From the NCBI RefSeq assembly GCF_051106095.1, contig NC_135784.1, positions 151,315,428-151,379,427 on the forward strand: a stretch of 64,000 nucleotides of DNA, written 5' to 3'. How positions within the stretch are numbered: position 1 is the stretch's first letter; each line of letters starts with the position of its first letter. The notes under the pieces were generated by a model. It did not search any database and was not told the origin of the DNA. It saw nothing but the letters and a program-made list of their open reading frames with translations. Below are positions 1-12,090 of this stretch, in pieces. A program made the translations under genes and the position numbers. This DNA comes from Pogona vitticeps (lineage: Eukaryota > Chordata > Lepidosauria > Squamata > Agamidae).

Positions 1-210
1 TGATGAGCTGAACACCCAGAGAGATGCAGCCCTTGAGATAGCTTGACAGATCTGCAGAAAAGTTTTCCTGGATTTTACCTGTCATATAGAAGTGATGTCC
101 ATGAAGTGGAAGGTTTTGTGCTGTGTTACTTTATATGCTATTTGCTAGCACCTCTTGGATGACTTCTGGAAAGGCAATGCCAGCCCGATAGCAGACTTGT
201 TCAATGCATA
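1..210. other. unassigned left edge
   Basis: I recognise no gene or repeat here. A short open stretch ends with a stop codon in the first 50 bases, but it is too short to tie to any gene. Confidence 0.3.
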
Positions 211-488
211 TACCCTTTCCCCCCGAAAATAAGACCTAACCTGAAAATAAGCCCTAGTGTGATTTTTCAGGATGCTCGTAATATAAGCCTTACCCCCAAA
301 ATAAGTCCCAGTTAAGTGAAACCCTGCCCTCCACCATTGTGCAGCAACTAGAAGGTGACATGACTGTATCTGAATAAATGTATATGGTTGTACATTAAAA
401 AAAATTTAAACATCCCCTGAAAATAAGCCCTAATACTGTTTTTGGAGCAAAAAATAATGTTCTGTCTTATTTTCAGGGAAACACGGTA
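211..488. mobile_element. MITE-like non-autonomous DNA transposon
   Basis: The two ends are imperfect inverted repeats. The left end reads TACCCTTTCCCCCCGAAAAT and the right end, reverse-complemented, reads TACCGTGTTTCCCTGAAAAT; both continue into AAGAC. The interior repeats AAAATAAG motifs and has no coding capacity. The superfamily cannot be fixed because no clear target duplication is visible beyond a possible TA. Confidence 0.55.
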
Positions 489-2410
489 GGTTTCAGGCAG
501 CTAGTAATAATCCTGCAAGATTTGTTAAAGGCTACATCTATGTGCTTGCCATGTGCTGATTTATACCAGACGATACCAGCCTATTCTGCAGAAGAGCAGC
601 ACAGGGAGAAAGCTGTTATTGTTTGCGGGTGTGCACCCTAGTCTGACCTAGCCACTTTCCTAGGTAAATTATTTCTGGTGGCAACTTTCTCTTTGATGTC
701 TAGATCAGGATTCCATAATGTTCCCCCCTTACATCTTTCCCTCAAGTTTCTGTTGATAAAAACAAAACTTCATACAGGGAAGTTGTTTTACTACAGCCTC
801 TTTTGCCTCATGCTGTTGATGGGTGCTACACAAATGATGGCAATGGAGAATATGAATCAAACATAGATGCAAAAAAGAAAAAAAGAAAAACTCCTCCAAA
901 CAATATTATTATTTCGTACCTTAAGAAACCACCGTAATACTGTCACCATTACAGCATATCGGATTATTCCTGGATAAAGAAAACCAAAGTTATCCTCTTT
1001 ATGGTCCATCTTCAATATAAATACTGTATTGAGGAAAGACTGAGAAGATAACAAGATAAAGAAGTTCTGTAGGACACTGTGTGGTGTTTCTGTATTGTAT
1101 TTTTTAACTATAGCTATTGCGAAAAGTATGAGGAAGTACTTCAATTTTTGCTTGTCTGGATCCTGGCAACATGGTCCTTTCCTGTCTGTTTTTGTTTTCT
1201 CTTTATGGACAGCAACATTGCTAGAAGGTGTTCCTTCTCATGTGTGGGTTCTCCATTCATGGAAAGTCCTGATTTCACAGGGTTTTTTTTATCATATGTA
1301 GAGCCTACTCTTGAGCAGGACCCTTCTCTTCTGACACATCACATTTCATGTGGAGAAAATGATGATACTCGCCTCTCTATAGTACCAGGATCCAAGTAAG
1401 TAATTTTGGGATATGGCTAGCAGGGTCATGTGATGGTAAAATTAAAGCAAAAAAGACCATTAAAAAATAAGATCTACATGTAGCATTTCCACCTTTTGAT
1501 AAAAGCCCTGTCCCAAAGTAACAGAATAAAAATGGAAGAGCACATAGAGAAAACATGATAAAAATACTGTACAAAATTGCACATGATAAAAAGATGATAA
1601 GAAGAGGAGCTGAAAAAGGAGAAATTCTGTGCCATCTAAGTTCAATTTATTTTGAAGGTACCACAAACTAAGGCCAGTATCTTATTCCAAAACATATACA
1701 GTAGTAAGAGCAGAAGGCCAACTCCATAAGCATCCCTCCCTACTCTGGCTGTTGGTTATGAGACAATTCATGCAGGGGGAAGAAATCACACACACACACA
1801 AAATAATGACTTGTTCTTCTTGTTGCTATTGTGTCTTTATAACGTTTGTTTTATAATTGCAAATTACAGTTTCTGTCCCAAGGTCACTAGCAGCTTCCTC
1901 CTTACAGCGAAAATTCCTTACACACCACAGCCCCACTATTGTCACTGCCAGTAACTGCTGTTAAAAAAATAATGACATCACAATTTTATTTTGTTTGCAG
2001 TCTGGAAGATGGAAAAGACTATATTTCCTTTTGAGTGTATTAGCAAAAGCAAAAGCAATAATATTGAAAGCAGACATCGTAATACCTTTTTGGCTTTTTA
2101 AACAAGGTTATTCCTCTGGTACTAATGCATGCTTTCTTTTTTTAGAACAGGATTTTCCTCTTTCAGACCAAATCATTTAATGGGATGCAAGGGAGGGTGC
2201 ACTCACTGTCAGTTACCTAAGTTCACCTGTCAGTCTCGTCAGCTTTTTCATGCGGGATGGAGTCTTATCTTCTGTCTTGGGCCAGCTCTGAATCTTGATG
2301 ATTATTTACCTAATATTGGAAACATTCTTATATTTCGCTGATATGCATGTTTTAGTAGTTTACAACATAATAACACACACATTTTTTTTTTAAAAAAATA
2401 CCTGTACAAC
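489..2410. other. intergenic, nothing recognised
   Basis: AT-rich sequence with short open frames under about 110 codons that resemble no family I know. There is a short CA run near 1,785-1,800. No splice-supported coding segment was found. Confidence 0.4.
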
Positions 2411-3200
2411 TGTGAGACTCGGAATGAGAGTGTAAAGGCTCTCGCCGGAGTGTCATTTTCCCTCAAAAGAGAGCAGGAGGCACAGACAAACCCACCTACA
2501 CCGCCCATCGAAACCAAACAGCAGGGAGTTGACACTTGGGAGTTGGAGCAGGAACTTTTGAAAATGACAGTGGCCACACAAGCGAGAGGTGAATTGGCGG
2601 GAAGAGAGGAAAGGGGGAGGTCCACCGTGGAGACGGGAATGGTAGATATAAAAGGACATGTTGACCAGATAGATATCGGGGGGGCTGGGAGATGATATGG
2701 GTAGAGGACCCTTGGACCGGTAAATTGGAAAAGGTGTGGGTTCCTCAGGAGGAGGCAGGCTACGAGAGAAGAAGGGGTCTGCTGCAACGTCCCTCCTATT
2801 GGGGAGAGAGTCTGAGGCCTGGGAGTGGCGCAGACATCTCAGAGAGGAGAAAGAAGCCATATCCAGGGAAGAGAGGGAACACCGAGCATGGCGTTTGGAG
2901 GAAGAGCGGAGGAGAGGTTACTTAATGGGCCCTGGACCCCTCTACGAGGAGAGGAGGGTGTCTACGGGGCAGAGGGGTGAGATGACGAGACCACCCCACT
3001 TTAGACTTGGAGGTGGGGATGCCTGAGTTTGAAGACTGTAATCCATTTTTGAAAGGACCTTGGGATGAGTTGAGCAACGACCCTTTTGTTAAAGACGTTT
3101 GGATGCCCTCACCGGACCCGTTGGCGACAAGAGAAAATATAGAAGCAGAAGTTGCGCAAAAAGATTTATTGTTACCTACTCCAATAAAGACTAGTTATGA
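2411..3200 (+). mobile_element. old, broken LTR fragment of a Gmr1-like Ty3/Gypsy element
   Basis: The sequence begins TGTGAGACTC, which matches the first bases of the LTR of the whole element at 52,544-58,465 (TGTGAGGCTC, minus strand). Translated stretches match the protein encoded in that LTR: EDPWTGKLEKVWVP against EDPWTHKWEQVRVP, RPSYWGES against RPSYWGET, and EWRRHLREEKEA against EWRRKLREEREA. Further on, DPFVKDVWMPSPDP matches NPFVHSLWTPPKPNP. An AATAAA lies near 3,183 where the other LTR also has one. The fragment is broken and clearly older than the 52-58 kb element. Its right edge is uncertain: an open stretch continues to about 3,366 without recognisable similarity. Confidence 0.75.
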
Positions 3201-6200
3201 TTTTACAGCAGGCATGTCTCCAGAGTTTTGGTTGGATATCAGGGAGGCAAAATGCGAACCCTCACAACAACATTTACAACAGATTAATTCAAGCAGCATA
3301 AAATCAATGCTGAATATATCTGCAGTGCTAGATAATAGGCAAGCACCAGAACAGACTTTTCCTTAGCTCATTGATGCCAGTGCCATCTGCACCCTAAACT
3401 GAAAACTGTTTGAGAAAAGGAATTTTCATAGTCAGGGTAGTGTTGTGGAGATAAAGGATTGGAGAACCACTCCCTCTCTTCTCCTGATCCTGTTTCACTC
3501 CTTCCTTTCCCTTCCCTATGAGTACAATGCCTTGGCAAATGTGGAAGTATGGTTTTATGTGGATATCAGCATAGGTATGATTGGTCTACCAGTAACACAC
3601 AAAGTTCTGCTGTGTGGTACGCTGCAGTAATGGTCAAAGGGAAAGCTATTTGAGCCATTAACAATTGGAAGGAAACAATGGCCAGTACATCAAACGAAGG
3701 TTCTGGAGAAACTTCAGGTGCGGAGAAAGGAAGCAGGCTTTAGGAACTACTCTGCCGTGTAAGAATTTATTTATTTCTTGGAACATTTTTTTTTAAAGGA
3801 ATGCTGTATGGAACTTCAAGGTAGAGCTGAATAAATGTAAACCAATGAGAATGACAAACCACAATCCAGCAGGGATGATACAAGCAGTAGAACTGGCTGA
3901 AGGAAAAATTGTTCAGACTGAGTGCATTATCAATAGCATAGGGATAGCTGCAGGAACAGCATGTGGATGGCTTTTTTAAATCACTGAATTATTTGTTTAT
4001 TCACTTAATAATTGCCCTATCTGTGGTTTAATTGCTGCATAATTGCTCTATCTATGGTTGGCTCTGCTGTGCTGTGAGCTTAGTTGTAACAAAAATAAAG
4101 AATTGGCCCCCATTCTCTGGAGATGTCATAAGGCTATAGAAGTAGTCGATACACTAGCTGATAACACAGGCTAAGAAAGAGAAGAAACTCTCGCTGGTAA
4201 AAACACCACAGGGATATGAAGGTACTGTGTGGCCACTCTCAACCGAGTTTAGAAATGATTCTGATGAGTTGGGGAAAATGTGAAAACATGTATAGACTTT
4301 CCCTGTACCTCGGTAGGAGGAGAGGATCCTGTCCCCGCTCCATTGCAGTACCCTTGAATTTGCTATCAAAGTTTCTATCAAGTAGAAATTATCCCAATAT
4401 CTCAAAGACCCTGTCGAGTAGATGCCTCTTATTTAGATCTCCATGAGATCTATTGAGTAGATCAGCTAGGCGGTTTGTTTTGCAGGTCATATGCACTGCT
4501 ATAAGAAAGGAATGGTGGTAAATGTGTCAGTCCCAATGCAAAGGGTAAAGCCCAGTATGTTTTGGACCGTGTCCTGCACTGGTCTGCCCCACTGTCAGGG
4601 AGTTGTCTGGTAATTTTGGCCATCGTCCTGCGTTCACCAAGGAGTTGCACTCAATAGCCTTAGAGGCCCCTTCCAACTTCATTATTCTATTATTCCAAGG
4701 AGCAGGAGAAATGCTCTGCAGTCTTGAAAACAGCTGGTAGTTCCTGAAGACTGACGAGGCGCTAGGCCTTTCCCAGTGTCCATCACCCTTCAGTGCAGTG
4801 ATGGAGGTAGTGACCATTCCCAACCAAAGAGTTCTTGAGTTTGTTCAATTGCATGCACTCATAGCCCTGACCTGGCACAGGGAAAGCCTATGCATGCTTT
4901 TCCACTCTCCCCTACTCACCAGGATGCCCTTCTAGCATTCTTGTGAGGAGGATCCTGCCTTATTAGGGTTCTCAATCACAGAAGCACTATAAGAATGTTC
5001 AGTTGGACAGGCTTCTCTGCAGGTTTTGGGATTAACAGGCAAACGTCTTTCTGACTTGCTAGAGGGATGAAGGATAATCTGGTGGGGAGAGGAAGCTAGA
5101 GGTTGGAAAAAAAATGACTTTTTGATCAACAGCCACCTGAATGCTCTAGCAATGTTGGCTGAAGGATTCTGGTCGTTGTAGTTCAACATGGCCATTTAGC
5201 AGACTCTGAGGGCAAGGAAAGACCACAGTGCTGTGAGTAAATATCCCTCCCTCCAGGGATTGTAGTGAAACACCAGATGCATAGCAGTAGTCAGAAGGCA
5301 TGATTAACAGACTTGGTCTTCTGACTTTGCCAACACTTGGCGATGAATGCCTCTCCTGCAGGTAGGAGGCACTCATTGGGATTGTTGGTGCAGACTAGGG
5401 TTCTAGACAAATTATTTGTGGTAGATCTGAGGCAGTTGTAAATTTGTGCTATGGAAGCAGGTATAACCATAGACAGAATGGGTGAGCAATATGATGCAAC
5501 TGCACTCCTCTTGTGTGCTCCTCTTGTCTGCTCACATGGACAGGCATGACCCAGCAGCTATTGCTTATTCGGACTTCCAGAGGGTTTTCAATGCGAGCTC
5601 TGCTCAGTGGTTAAGTAAGAGTACAAGGGAAATGTGTATTAACTTGCATTCTCTCAATGTGAAGTTGCAGGGGGGCATTGCAAGAGAAACTCTGCAGAGA
5701 GAGAGGTGACCACTGGTGCCACTTCTGTATGTGTGCATGCACACACCGTCTCTTATCATCCTCCCTCTTGAGACAAGAGATGAGTGGGGAGGTCCACACC
5801 AACACATTGCCTTGTGTATGTGTGTGTATGTTTCTGTGGGCTGCTTGGTTTCTCCTTTCTGCATCAGTTCAAAGTGATCACATACTTTGAACCAGAGCGA
5901 AAGGATTCACCTTTTTAAAAAGCAGGTCACTGGTAGGGAGGAAAAACTACACTGGCGATATGGGACTCTGGGCTGATTCACATTTCCTGTTGCATCTTGT
6001 GATCCACAGGAAAAAATGTGAATCGGCCAGCCCCAAACCATAATATTCCCCACATTTTTTCCCTGCATAGTCAGGCTGTGAGCATGCTGAATCAGCACAC
6101 TGCAAGGGAGACCACTGCAGTGCTTTCTCACCATATCCAACCCCTCTGTACATGGACAATTATGTCCATGACAAGCAGAGTGTCCACTATCTTTGGAGGA

Positions 6201-7465
6201 TCTTTGCATAGGTTGGAATGGAGGAAAAATCAGGGTCCTAAATGACTTGGAAGTCCTCCATGGGTAGTGGAGGTATCATGCCTCACCTTGCTAAGTCATT
6301 TTCCACTCACAACTGGAGGAAGATAGTGCACAAGCTCAACTGTCTGCACCCATCCAGAAGATACAGAAAGTAGGGCAGCTGACAGCAGAGTCTTGGAGGA
6401 CGAGGAGAACCTGGCAGATACGAGGCTCACTTGCCCAAAGGGAATGACTTAAGGCACCTCGAGAGAGGCTTCTGAGAGCTATAAAGTCTAGAAACCTGGA
6501 CAGTTAGCTTTGTGGGAGACAACACATTAAACTCTCCTTGCTTGTGCTTGTCTTCCTTGCCAAGACTCCTTGGAACTATCTGTGACTCAGACTTGCCTCT
6601 GTCTGCTCCTTGGGATTTAAGGTGAATCGGACTTTTCGGCTTGACCCACAGATTCCGGTGACAGCTCTGTTTTGGAACTGGACTGGCCCTGAGGCTTCAG
6701 CTGCGTGCTTGCTGCCCGCAAAGAAAAGGGCCTCCAATCTAGAAAGGCACAGTCTTCCATGTATAGGAGGGTCTCTCTAAACTGAGGAAGTGGGGGGAAT
6801 GGGCATTAAAATGGGCAATAACATTCTGCAAATGCAAGTGGAGATTGATGCCCACCGGGAAAAGAAACCCCAGTTTCTGGGATGTGAAATGGTGGTGAGT
6901 GGGCAACTACTCAGGAAGAATCTTGGCACATTTAGTTACTAATTTAAAGTATTACATCACTTGCTTCCCTAAAACAAAAACAAAAATGGAAACAAAACAT
7001 TATTTAAAAACAGACAAGTATTCAATGCAAATGTCAACTAAGTATGCAAATGATGTTTTTTAAAAAGGCCCGTTCTATTTGGGACATAACTAGGAAACTG
7101 AAACTGCCATCAACATCATATGGCCTTTAAACAAACCTGTGGTCTGTTGACATCTGAACATTTTATGGATTACAGTGTGGGTCACTGCTGCTGCCCCCCT
7201 CTGCCAGATATTATAGAGTTGGGAAAGATGCAACCAACATTATCAAAGAATTGGAGCCAACTCATCATTGCAACAGTTCACCATTGGGAAATCAGATAAA
7301 ATCAGTGTGTCAACATCTAGCCATTTTTTGCTATGAATGCAACCTTCAATTCAGAGGCAGTGTATTTCTAATTATGAGGTGCTGGTACAAGAAGAGGGGG
7401 CAATTATCTCCATCATATGGATTCTAGTACAGCTGGAGATTAGGACCTCTTAAATAGATAGAGCA
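3201..7465. other. intergenic, mostly unrecognised
   Basis: No host exon was recognised. The part from about 6,340 to 6,780 has a TATAAAG-like box followed by a CT-rich stretch of the style often seen in LTRs, but I could not pair it with a second copy or a primer site. The rest is ordinary AT-rich non-coding sequence. Confidence 0.35.
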
Positions 7466-7581
7466 AAGGGGTGTGCAATTTGTGGTCCTAGATGGTGTTG
7501 GACTACAATTCCCATCAGCCCTAGGCAAGGTGTGACTAAAAATGCTGTCCAACAGCCTCAGGAGGGTCAGAAGTTGGGCAC
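7466..7581. mobile_element. hAT-type MITE relative (degraded)
   Basis: Contains the phrase TTGGACTACAATTCCCATCA, a hallmark of the short hAT-like elements common in reptile genomes, between loosely inverted ends (GTGGTCCTAGATGG at left and a weakly complementary GGTGCCCAACTT-type end at right). No convincing 8-bp target duplication is visible. Confidence 0.4.
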
Positions 7582-9748
7582 CTTGAGAAAGCTCTTGATC
7601 TGTTCAAACAGGAAACATCTTACAGGCTTAAACTCCTGTGTAAAATATTCCTACAGAGTCATATCCAAATAATAAGAAAACAGGTAAAACATCAAAAGGG
7701 CATACCATAACAAGGAGATTTTTAAAAGAAAAAGGATTTAGCTGGCTGTTTCTGTGATTGCTTGACATTCTACAGACAGTGCTGAAATAATATCACTCCT
7801 GTGCCTTCATTCTTTTGAAATGTGGAGTGAAGCAATAGGATAGTCCTAGTGCCAAAGGGCACCATGGTTAATTATGAAACAATTTTTCCCCTCATCTTCC
7901 CCTCCCATCCACAGAGGTTTCAAACAAAAGAGCCTCGTGGAGTGGCAGAGTGTTGCAATCAGTTAGGGACAGTGCAATATGTCATGTGAATTTCATAGCA
8001 GTGTGTAGTACCTTTCTGTGCAATGTGGGATCATTTAGGAAAACAGGGACGGGCATTCCCTAGTTAATTACATCTCACTTAACAGCATTTGGAATCTCCA
8101 CCAGGTCAATTTGTGTCTAGCATGCTGGACCCATCAGAGAATTTCTCAATGACAGCCCACATATTCTGCCGTGCTCTGACTGGAGGTCCAGAAGCAGAAC
8201 TGGGTGGCTTTCTAGAAATGCCCTCCACAAGTCATTCTCTAGGAACACAGCTATTTACATCACCATTCAGAAAGAGACACCAAGCAGAGGAAATCCCAGT
8301 TTCCAAACCTTGCTCTACAAACATGTTGTCAGGATGTTTTCCAAAATATGTCCCTCATCCATTGAATTTTAAAAAAAGGGAGTGGTTGTTAGCAAAGATG
8401 GTCACTTGAAACCAAGGTCAAAATCATCCATACTACAGTATGTAAAAAAACAGAAAGTGAAGAAATATGGGGTGGGTGGGAGAACATTTCATATGAAATC
8501 TGGTGTTAGAGGTGAACCTTACAGATACGACACACTACGAGAAAGACAAGTAAGTCAATTCTGAACTCTCACTATAGCAAAAATGAGTAAACTGAGGCTA
8601 TCCTACCTTTCACATATAATGAGAATACAGAAATGGCTGAAAAAGATAATATAACTCGGAACAATGGTGTGTAGGGGGCAGTAGGAAAAGAGGAAGAGCT
8701 AACATGGGTTGATTCAACAAAGGAATCCACAGCTGTTAGTTTGCAGGACCTAAGAACTTACTGGAAAAGACAATATTGCGAGGCAGGAAAGAGCAATAAG
8801 AAGAGAGAATGACCTAGCATGAGATTTTGTTGGCTTTCAAGATCTGAGCAGAATAGTTAATAATAGGACATTTGGGGAATCATTAACTCATATAGTCACT
8901 ATACATCATAAGTGACTTGATGGCACATAATATATCTGGAGTTTTTTTATTATTATTATCAAGAAACTATACAATAACAAGATGGGTGGAATGGAGATTA
9001 TGACAGGATATAGACACCAAAGTTCTGCTAACATCAAGTAAAACTATCCCTAGCCACAAAGCAAAAAACAGTAATTTCACAGCTTAAAATAGTGAGCTTC
9101 TCAAAATTTGTTCTGTATTTTTAATGTATTTAAAAATATTTTCAAGATCTACATTTTTTTAAAAAAATCATTAATACTTTTCTTTGTGTTTTCATTTTTA
9201 CAAGCAGGCACAGGATTCCCTTACAAGCATGATTCTGATAAGCCTTTTTGGCCGGGAAGGAGTTAAAATGTTTTAAAGTGTCAGCTAATTGTGTCTGATT
9301 GACAGGATCAAAAGTTCACATTGCCCCAGACCTGGAACTAATTTCCCTTTTGAAAACTTATGTAAGGAGACTGTTTGGTCTAAGAAATGCTGAGAGAATG
9401 TTTACTGAACATACATAGCAAAATGTCCCGCTTTATGGAGAACAGTCACTCCACTACTTTCTTTAAAGGAAACTTTTTAAAAACTATGTTCTTTAAAGCA
9501 AACCTGTCTTTTCAGTCTGTTTCTGGGACCTTTGTCTCTAAATATATACATGCTCAGTCTTATAACAAATTGGATGTTTTTTTCCTATTTGAAAAGCCTT
9601 TTTTGATAACCAACATTTAACCCCCTACAGCCTTTTTCCAAATAAATAATAGGGTCAACCATTCACTTTCAAGATAAATAAGACCGGTCTTTTCAATTTA
9701 TATGAGCTGTTTTAACTCTCAGGACATTTAGGGTTGACTATTTCTGAA
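7582..9748. other. intergenic with a small Sauria SINE tail fragment
   Basis: A 3' tail fragment of a Sauria-type SINE (CATAAGTGACTTGATGGCAC) lies at about 8,905-8,930. A 106-codon open frame at 8,089-8,409 has no recognisable domain and no splice context. Nothing else is recognised. Confidence 0.4.
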
Positions 9749-10090
9749 TTAGGGACGTGGTAGTGCTGTGGGTTAAACCGCAGAAGCCTCTGTGCTGCAA
9801 GGTCGGAAGAACAGCAGTCGTAAGATGGAATCCACGCGACGGAGCGAGCTCCCGTCGCTTGTCCCAGCTCCTGCCAACCTAGCAGTTCGAAAGCATGTAA
9901 ATGCAAGTAAATAGGTAGCACCTTGGTGGGAAGGTAACAGTGTTCCGTGTCTAGTCACGCTGGCCACACGACCATGGAGATTGTCTACGGACAAGATGCT
10001 GGCTCTGTGGCTTGGAAACGGGGATGAGCACTGCCCTCTAGAGTCAGACATGACTGGACTAAATGTCAGGGGAACCTTTACCTTTACCCT
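9749..10090 (+). mobile_element. tRNA-derived SINE with CTTTACCTTTA tail
   Basis: A SINE head with box-like tRNA promoter segments (GTGGGTTAAACCGCAGAAGC, then CAGTCGTAAGATGGAATCC in place of box B) is followed by a body with AGCAGTTCGAAAGCATGTAA and a tail of GGGGAACCTTTACCTTTACC. It is flanked by a perfect 10-bp target-site duplication TATTTCTGAA at 9,739-9,748 and 10,091-10,100, which fixes both ends. Confidence 0.85.
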
Positions 10091-11420
10091 TATTTCTGAA
10101 CAAAGGACGAACAGTTTTACTTTTAAACCTTTTGTCCAACTTCCTCAAATTTGGCAAAGAGCAAAATCAGACTGTCTGCTAAAGTATGTCAAATTTGATT
10201 CTGATCTGAAGCCCAGTTTGTCACGATCACCTCTCCCTAAAGAGATAATGATCTTGATCAGGGAGTTTCTGTGAGTGCAAAACTACCACCTTTATTGCCT
10301 GAGGTAAGTCCTTTAGGCTTCAGAAGTGTGTAATACAAGCCCCATGGACAAGCCTGACCTAAAAGAGAACACTTGCCTGCTTACAAGGCAGTAAACCATT
10401 GACTGTGTGCTTCCTTAGACAGCCTGACCAGGTAGGACCTCTCAATTTACAGTAGCAACTATTGACCTTCTCAAATCCTCACTGGATTTAAATGTAAGTC
10501 CTGCTGCTAAAGAGACCAGTCTTCTGTTGAAGAATTATATTTGTTTTTATTAAGAAAATAAAGTAGTTTCATTAGAATACAGTACAGTTGTTGCATTAAA
10601 TAGGCTTAAGCATTAGGTATATCCATCTGTTACAATGATTAAAGAAGTTCACAATTTCTAAGTAAAATAAGAACAACTAAAAATCAGCTAAGTAGTCGTC
10701 TTTGCTCTCACTACATGTTAGCATCTAGAAGCTGGGCTATTTCTGCCCCCTCCTTCACAAGACAAACCTCTCACATTCCACGACATTTACAGACCAACCA
10801 CGAACATCATCACATACATGAACAACTATTTTCTACATGTCTCCAAACCTCCCTCTTTCAGTTTTAACCAATTAAGTCCAAATGGGTGTAACACAGTTCA
10901 CTGCCCACATTTCACATGAAAAGATCCCAAGCCCAGGTGGCTTATCTCTTCCCAATTAAGCGGTATGCTCTGTTTCTTCTTCCCTGGGCCTCCTTGATCT
11001 GATGCCTATTAAACTGATGCTCCAGATCTGATGCCTATTAAACTATCATCACTTAGTATTATTAGTATTATCAGTTCTAGCTGTCATTTACTCTGGCTCT
11101 TGGCTGTGATGGCTGGAGCTGATGGAGAGTCAGCTCATCCACTTTTGTCTATTGGTACAGACTAAGGACCATGGAGTTGGCATTGCAGTCAGGCCCAGAA
11201 TTTTGGTCAAGACCCTTGTTCCGAGGACTGCTGCTGGATGCAGTGGAGTGAGTGGTTGCTTAGACTGCTGGGATGGTGGTAGAATGTGTTCAGCTGCTCT
11301 CTTGTTTAGTTTGACAGCATAGGTTTTGTTTTACTTCCATAAAATTTTTACTTCACTGTTTTTAAAAATGTGTAATGCCATCCAGAGTAGACCTTTGGTC
11401 TAGATGGGTGGGGTAGAAGT
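10091..11420. other. intergenic, nothing recognised
   Basis: No gene, repeat family or long open frame was recognised. Confidence 0.35.
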
Positions 11421-11485
11421 CAAACAAACAAACAAACAAACAAACAAACAAACAAACAAACAAACAAATAAATAAATAAATAAAT
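11421..11485. repeat. (CAAA)n then (TAAA)n microsatellite
   Basis: About eleven CAAA units pass directly into about four TAAA/AAAT units. Confidence 0.95.
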
Positions 11486-11831
11486 ATTATTAGTGCTTAC
11501 AGACATTATGTGTATGTAAAGATGTATGTAAAGATTTTTCTATTACTCTCCTTTTCCTTTATCATGCATTTGCTTATTTCAAAGCTCCATACTATTTTTC
11601 TTCCATTAGTAAATTCACACTCCTCAAACAACATAAAAATAAACCATCAAAACAACACCTGAAGAACAGAATAAATTACTGTGATAAGGCAACCAGCAGT
11701 CAAAAGATTTAAAAGGTGGGTTAAAATTTGCTGTCCCTCCAAAGTCCATTGGTTCGAACACCATCACCACTATTTGAAGGATTATTTAGAAGATCAGAAC
11801 TTCATCTGGCATCAGAACATCATGTAGTTAT
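11486..11831. other. intergenic, nothing recognised
   Basis: AT-rich non-coding sequence. Confidence 0.35.
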
Positions 11832-12090
11832 AGGAACCTCATAGCTCAGCAGTTGAACTGCAGTACTACAGCCAAAACTCTGCTCATGACCCAGGCTCAA
11901 TCCCAGGTAGCCGGCTCAAGGTTCACTCAGCCTTCCATCCTTCTGAGATCAGTAAACTGAGTACCCAGCTAGCTGGGGGTGTGGGGCTGATGGCAATGTT
12001 TATCCTGCATAATTAAATTATAAACCAACCAGAAAGTGCTTTAAGTGCTATGGAGAGGTATATAAGCAGCATGCTTTGCGTTTTTTAAAT
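11832..12090 (+). mobile_element. tRNA-derived squamate SINE
   Basis: Starts with a tRNA-like head (CATAGCTCAGCAGTTGAACT), then the family phrases GGTAGCCGGCTCAAGGTTCA, CAGCCTTCCATCCTTCTGAG and GAGTACCCAGCTAGCTGGGG. The tail TGCATAATTAAATTATAAAC leads into GGTATATAAGCAGC. Same family as the copies at 16,318-16,505 and 45,031-45,269. Confidence 0.85.

Noticed and set aside
1-47. Short open segment ending in a stop (DELNTQRDAALEIA) that might be the last exon of a neighbouring gene
   Set aside because: Only 14 codons are visible and they match no protein end that I know; no splice or poly(A) support.
6340-6780. TATA-like box and CT-rich stretch considered as an LTR
   Set aside because: No second copy, primer site or coding remnant was found, so it is only mentioned in the intergenic note.
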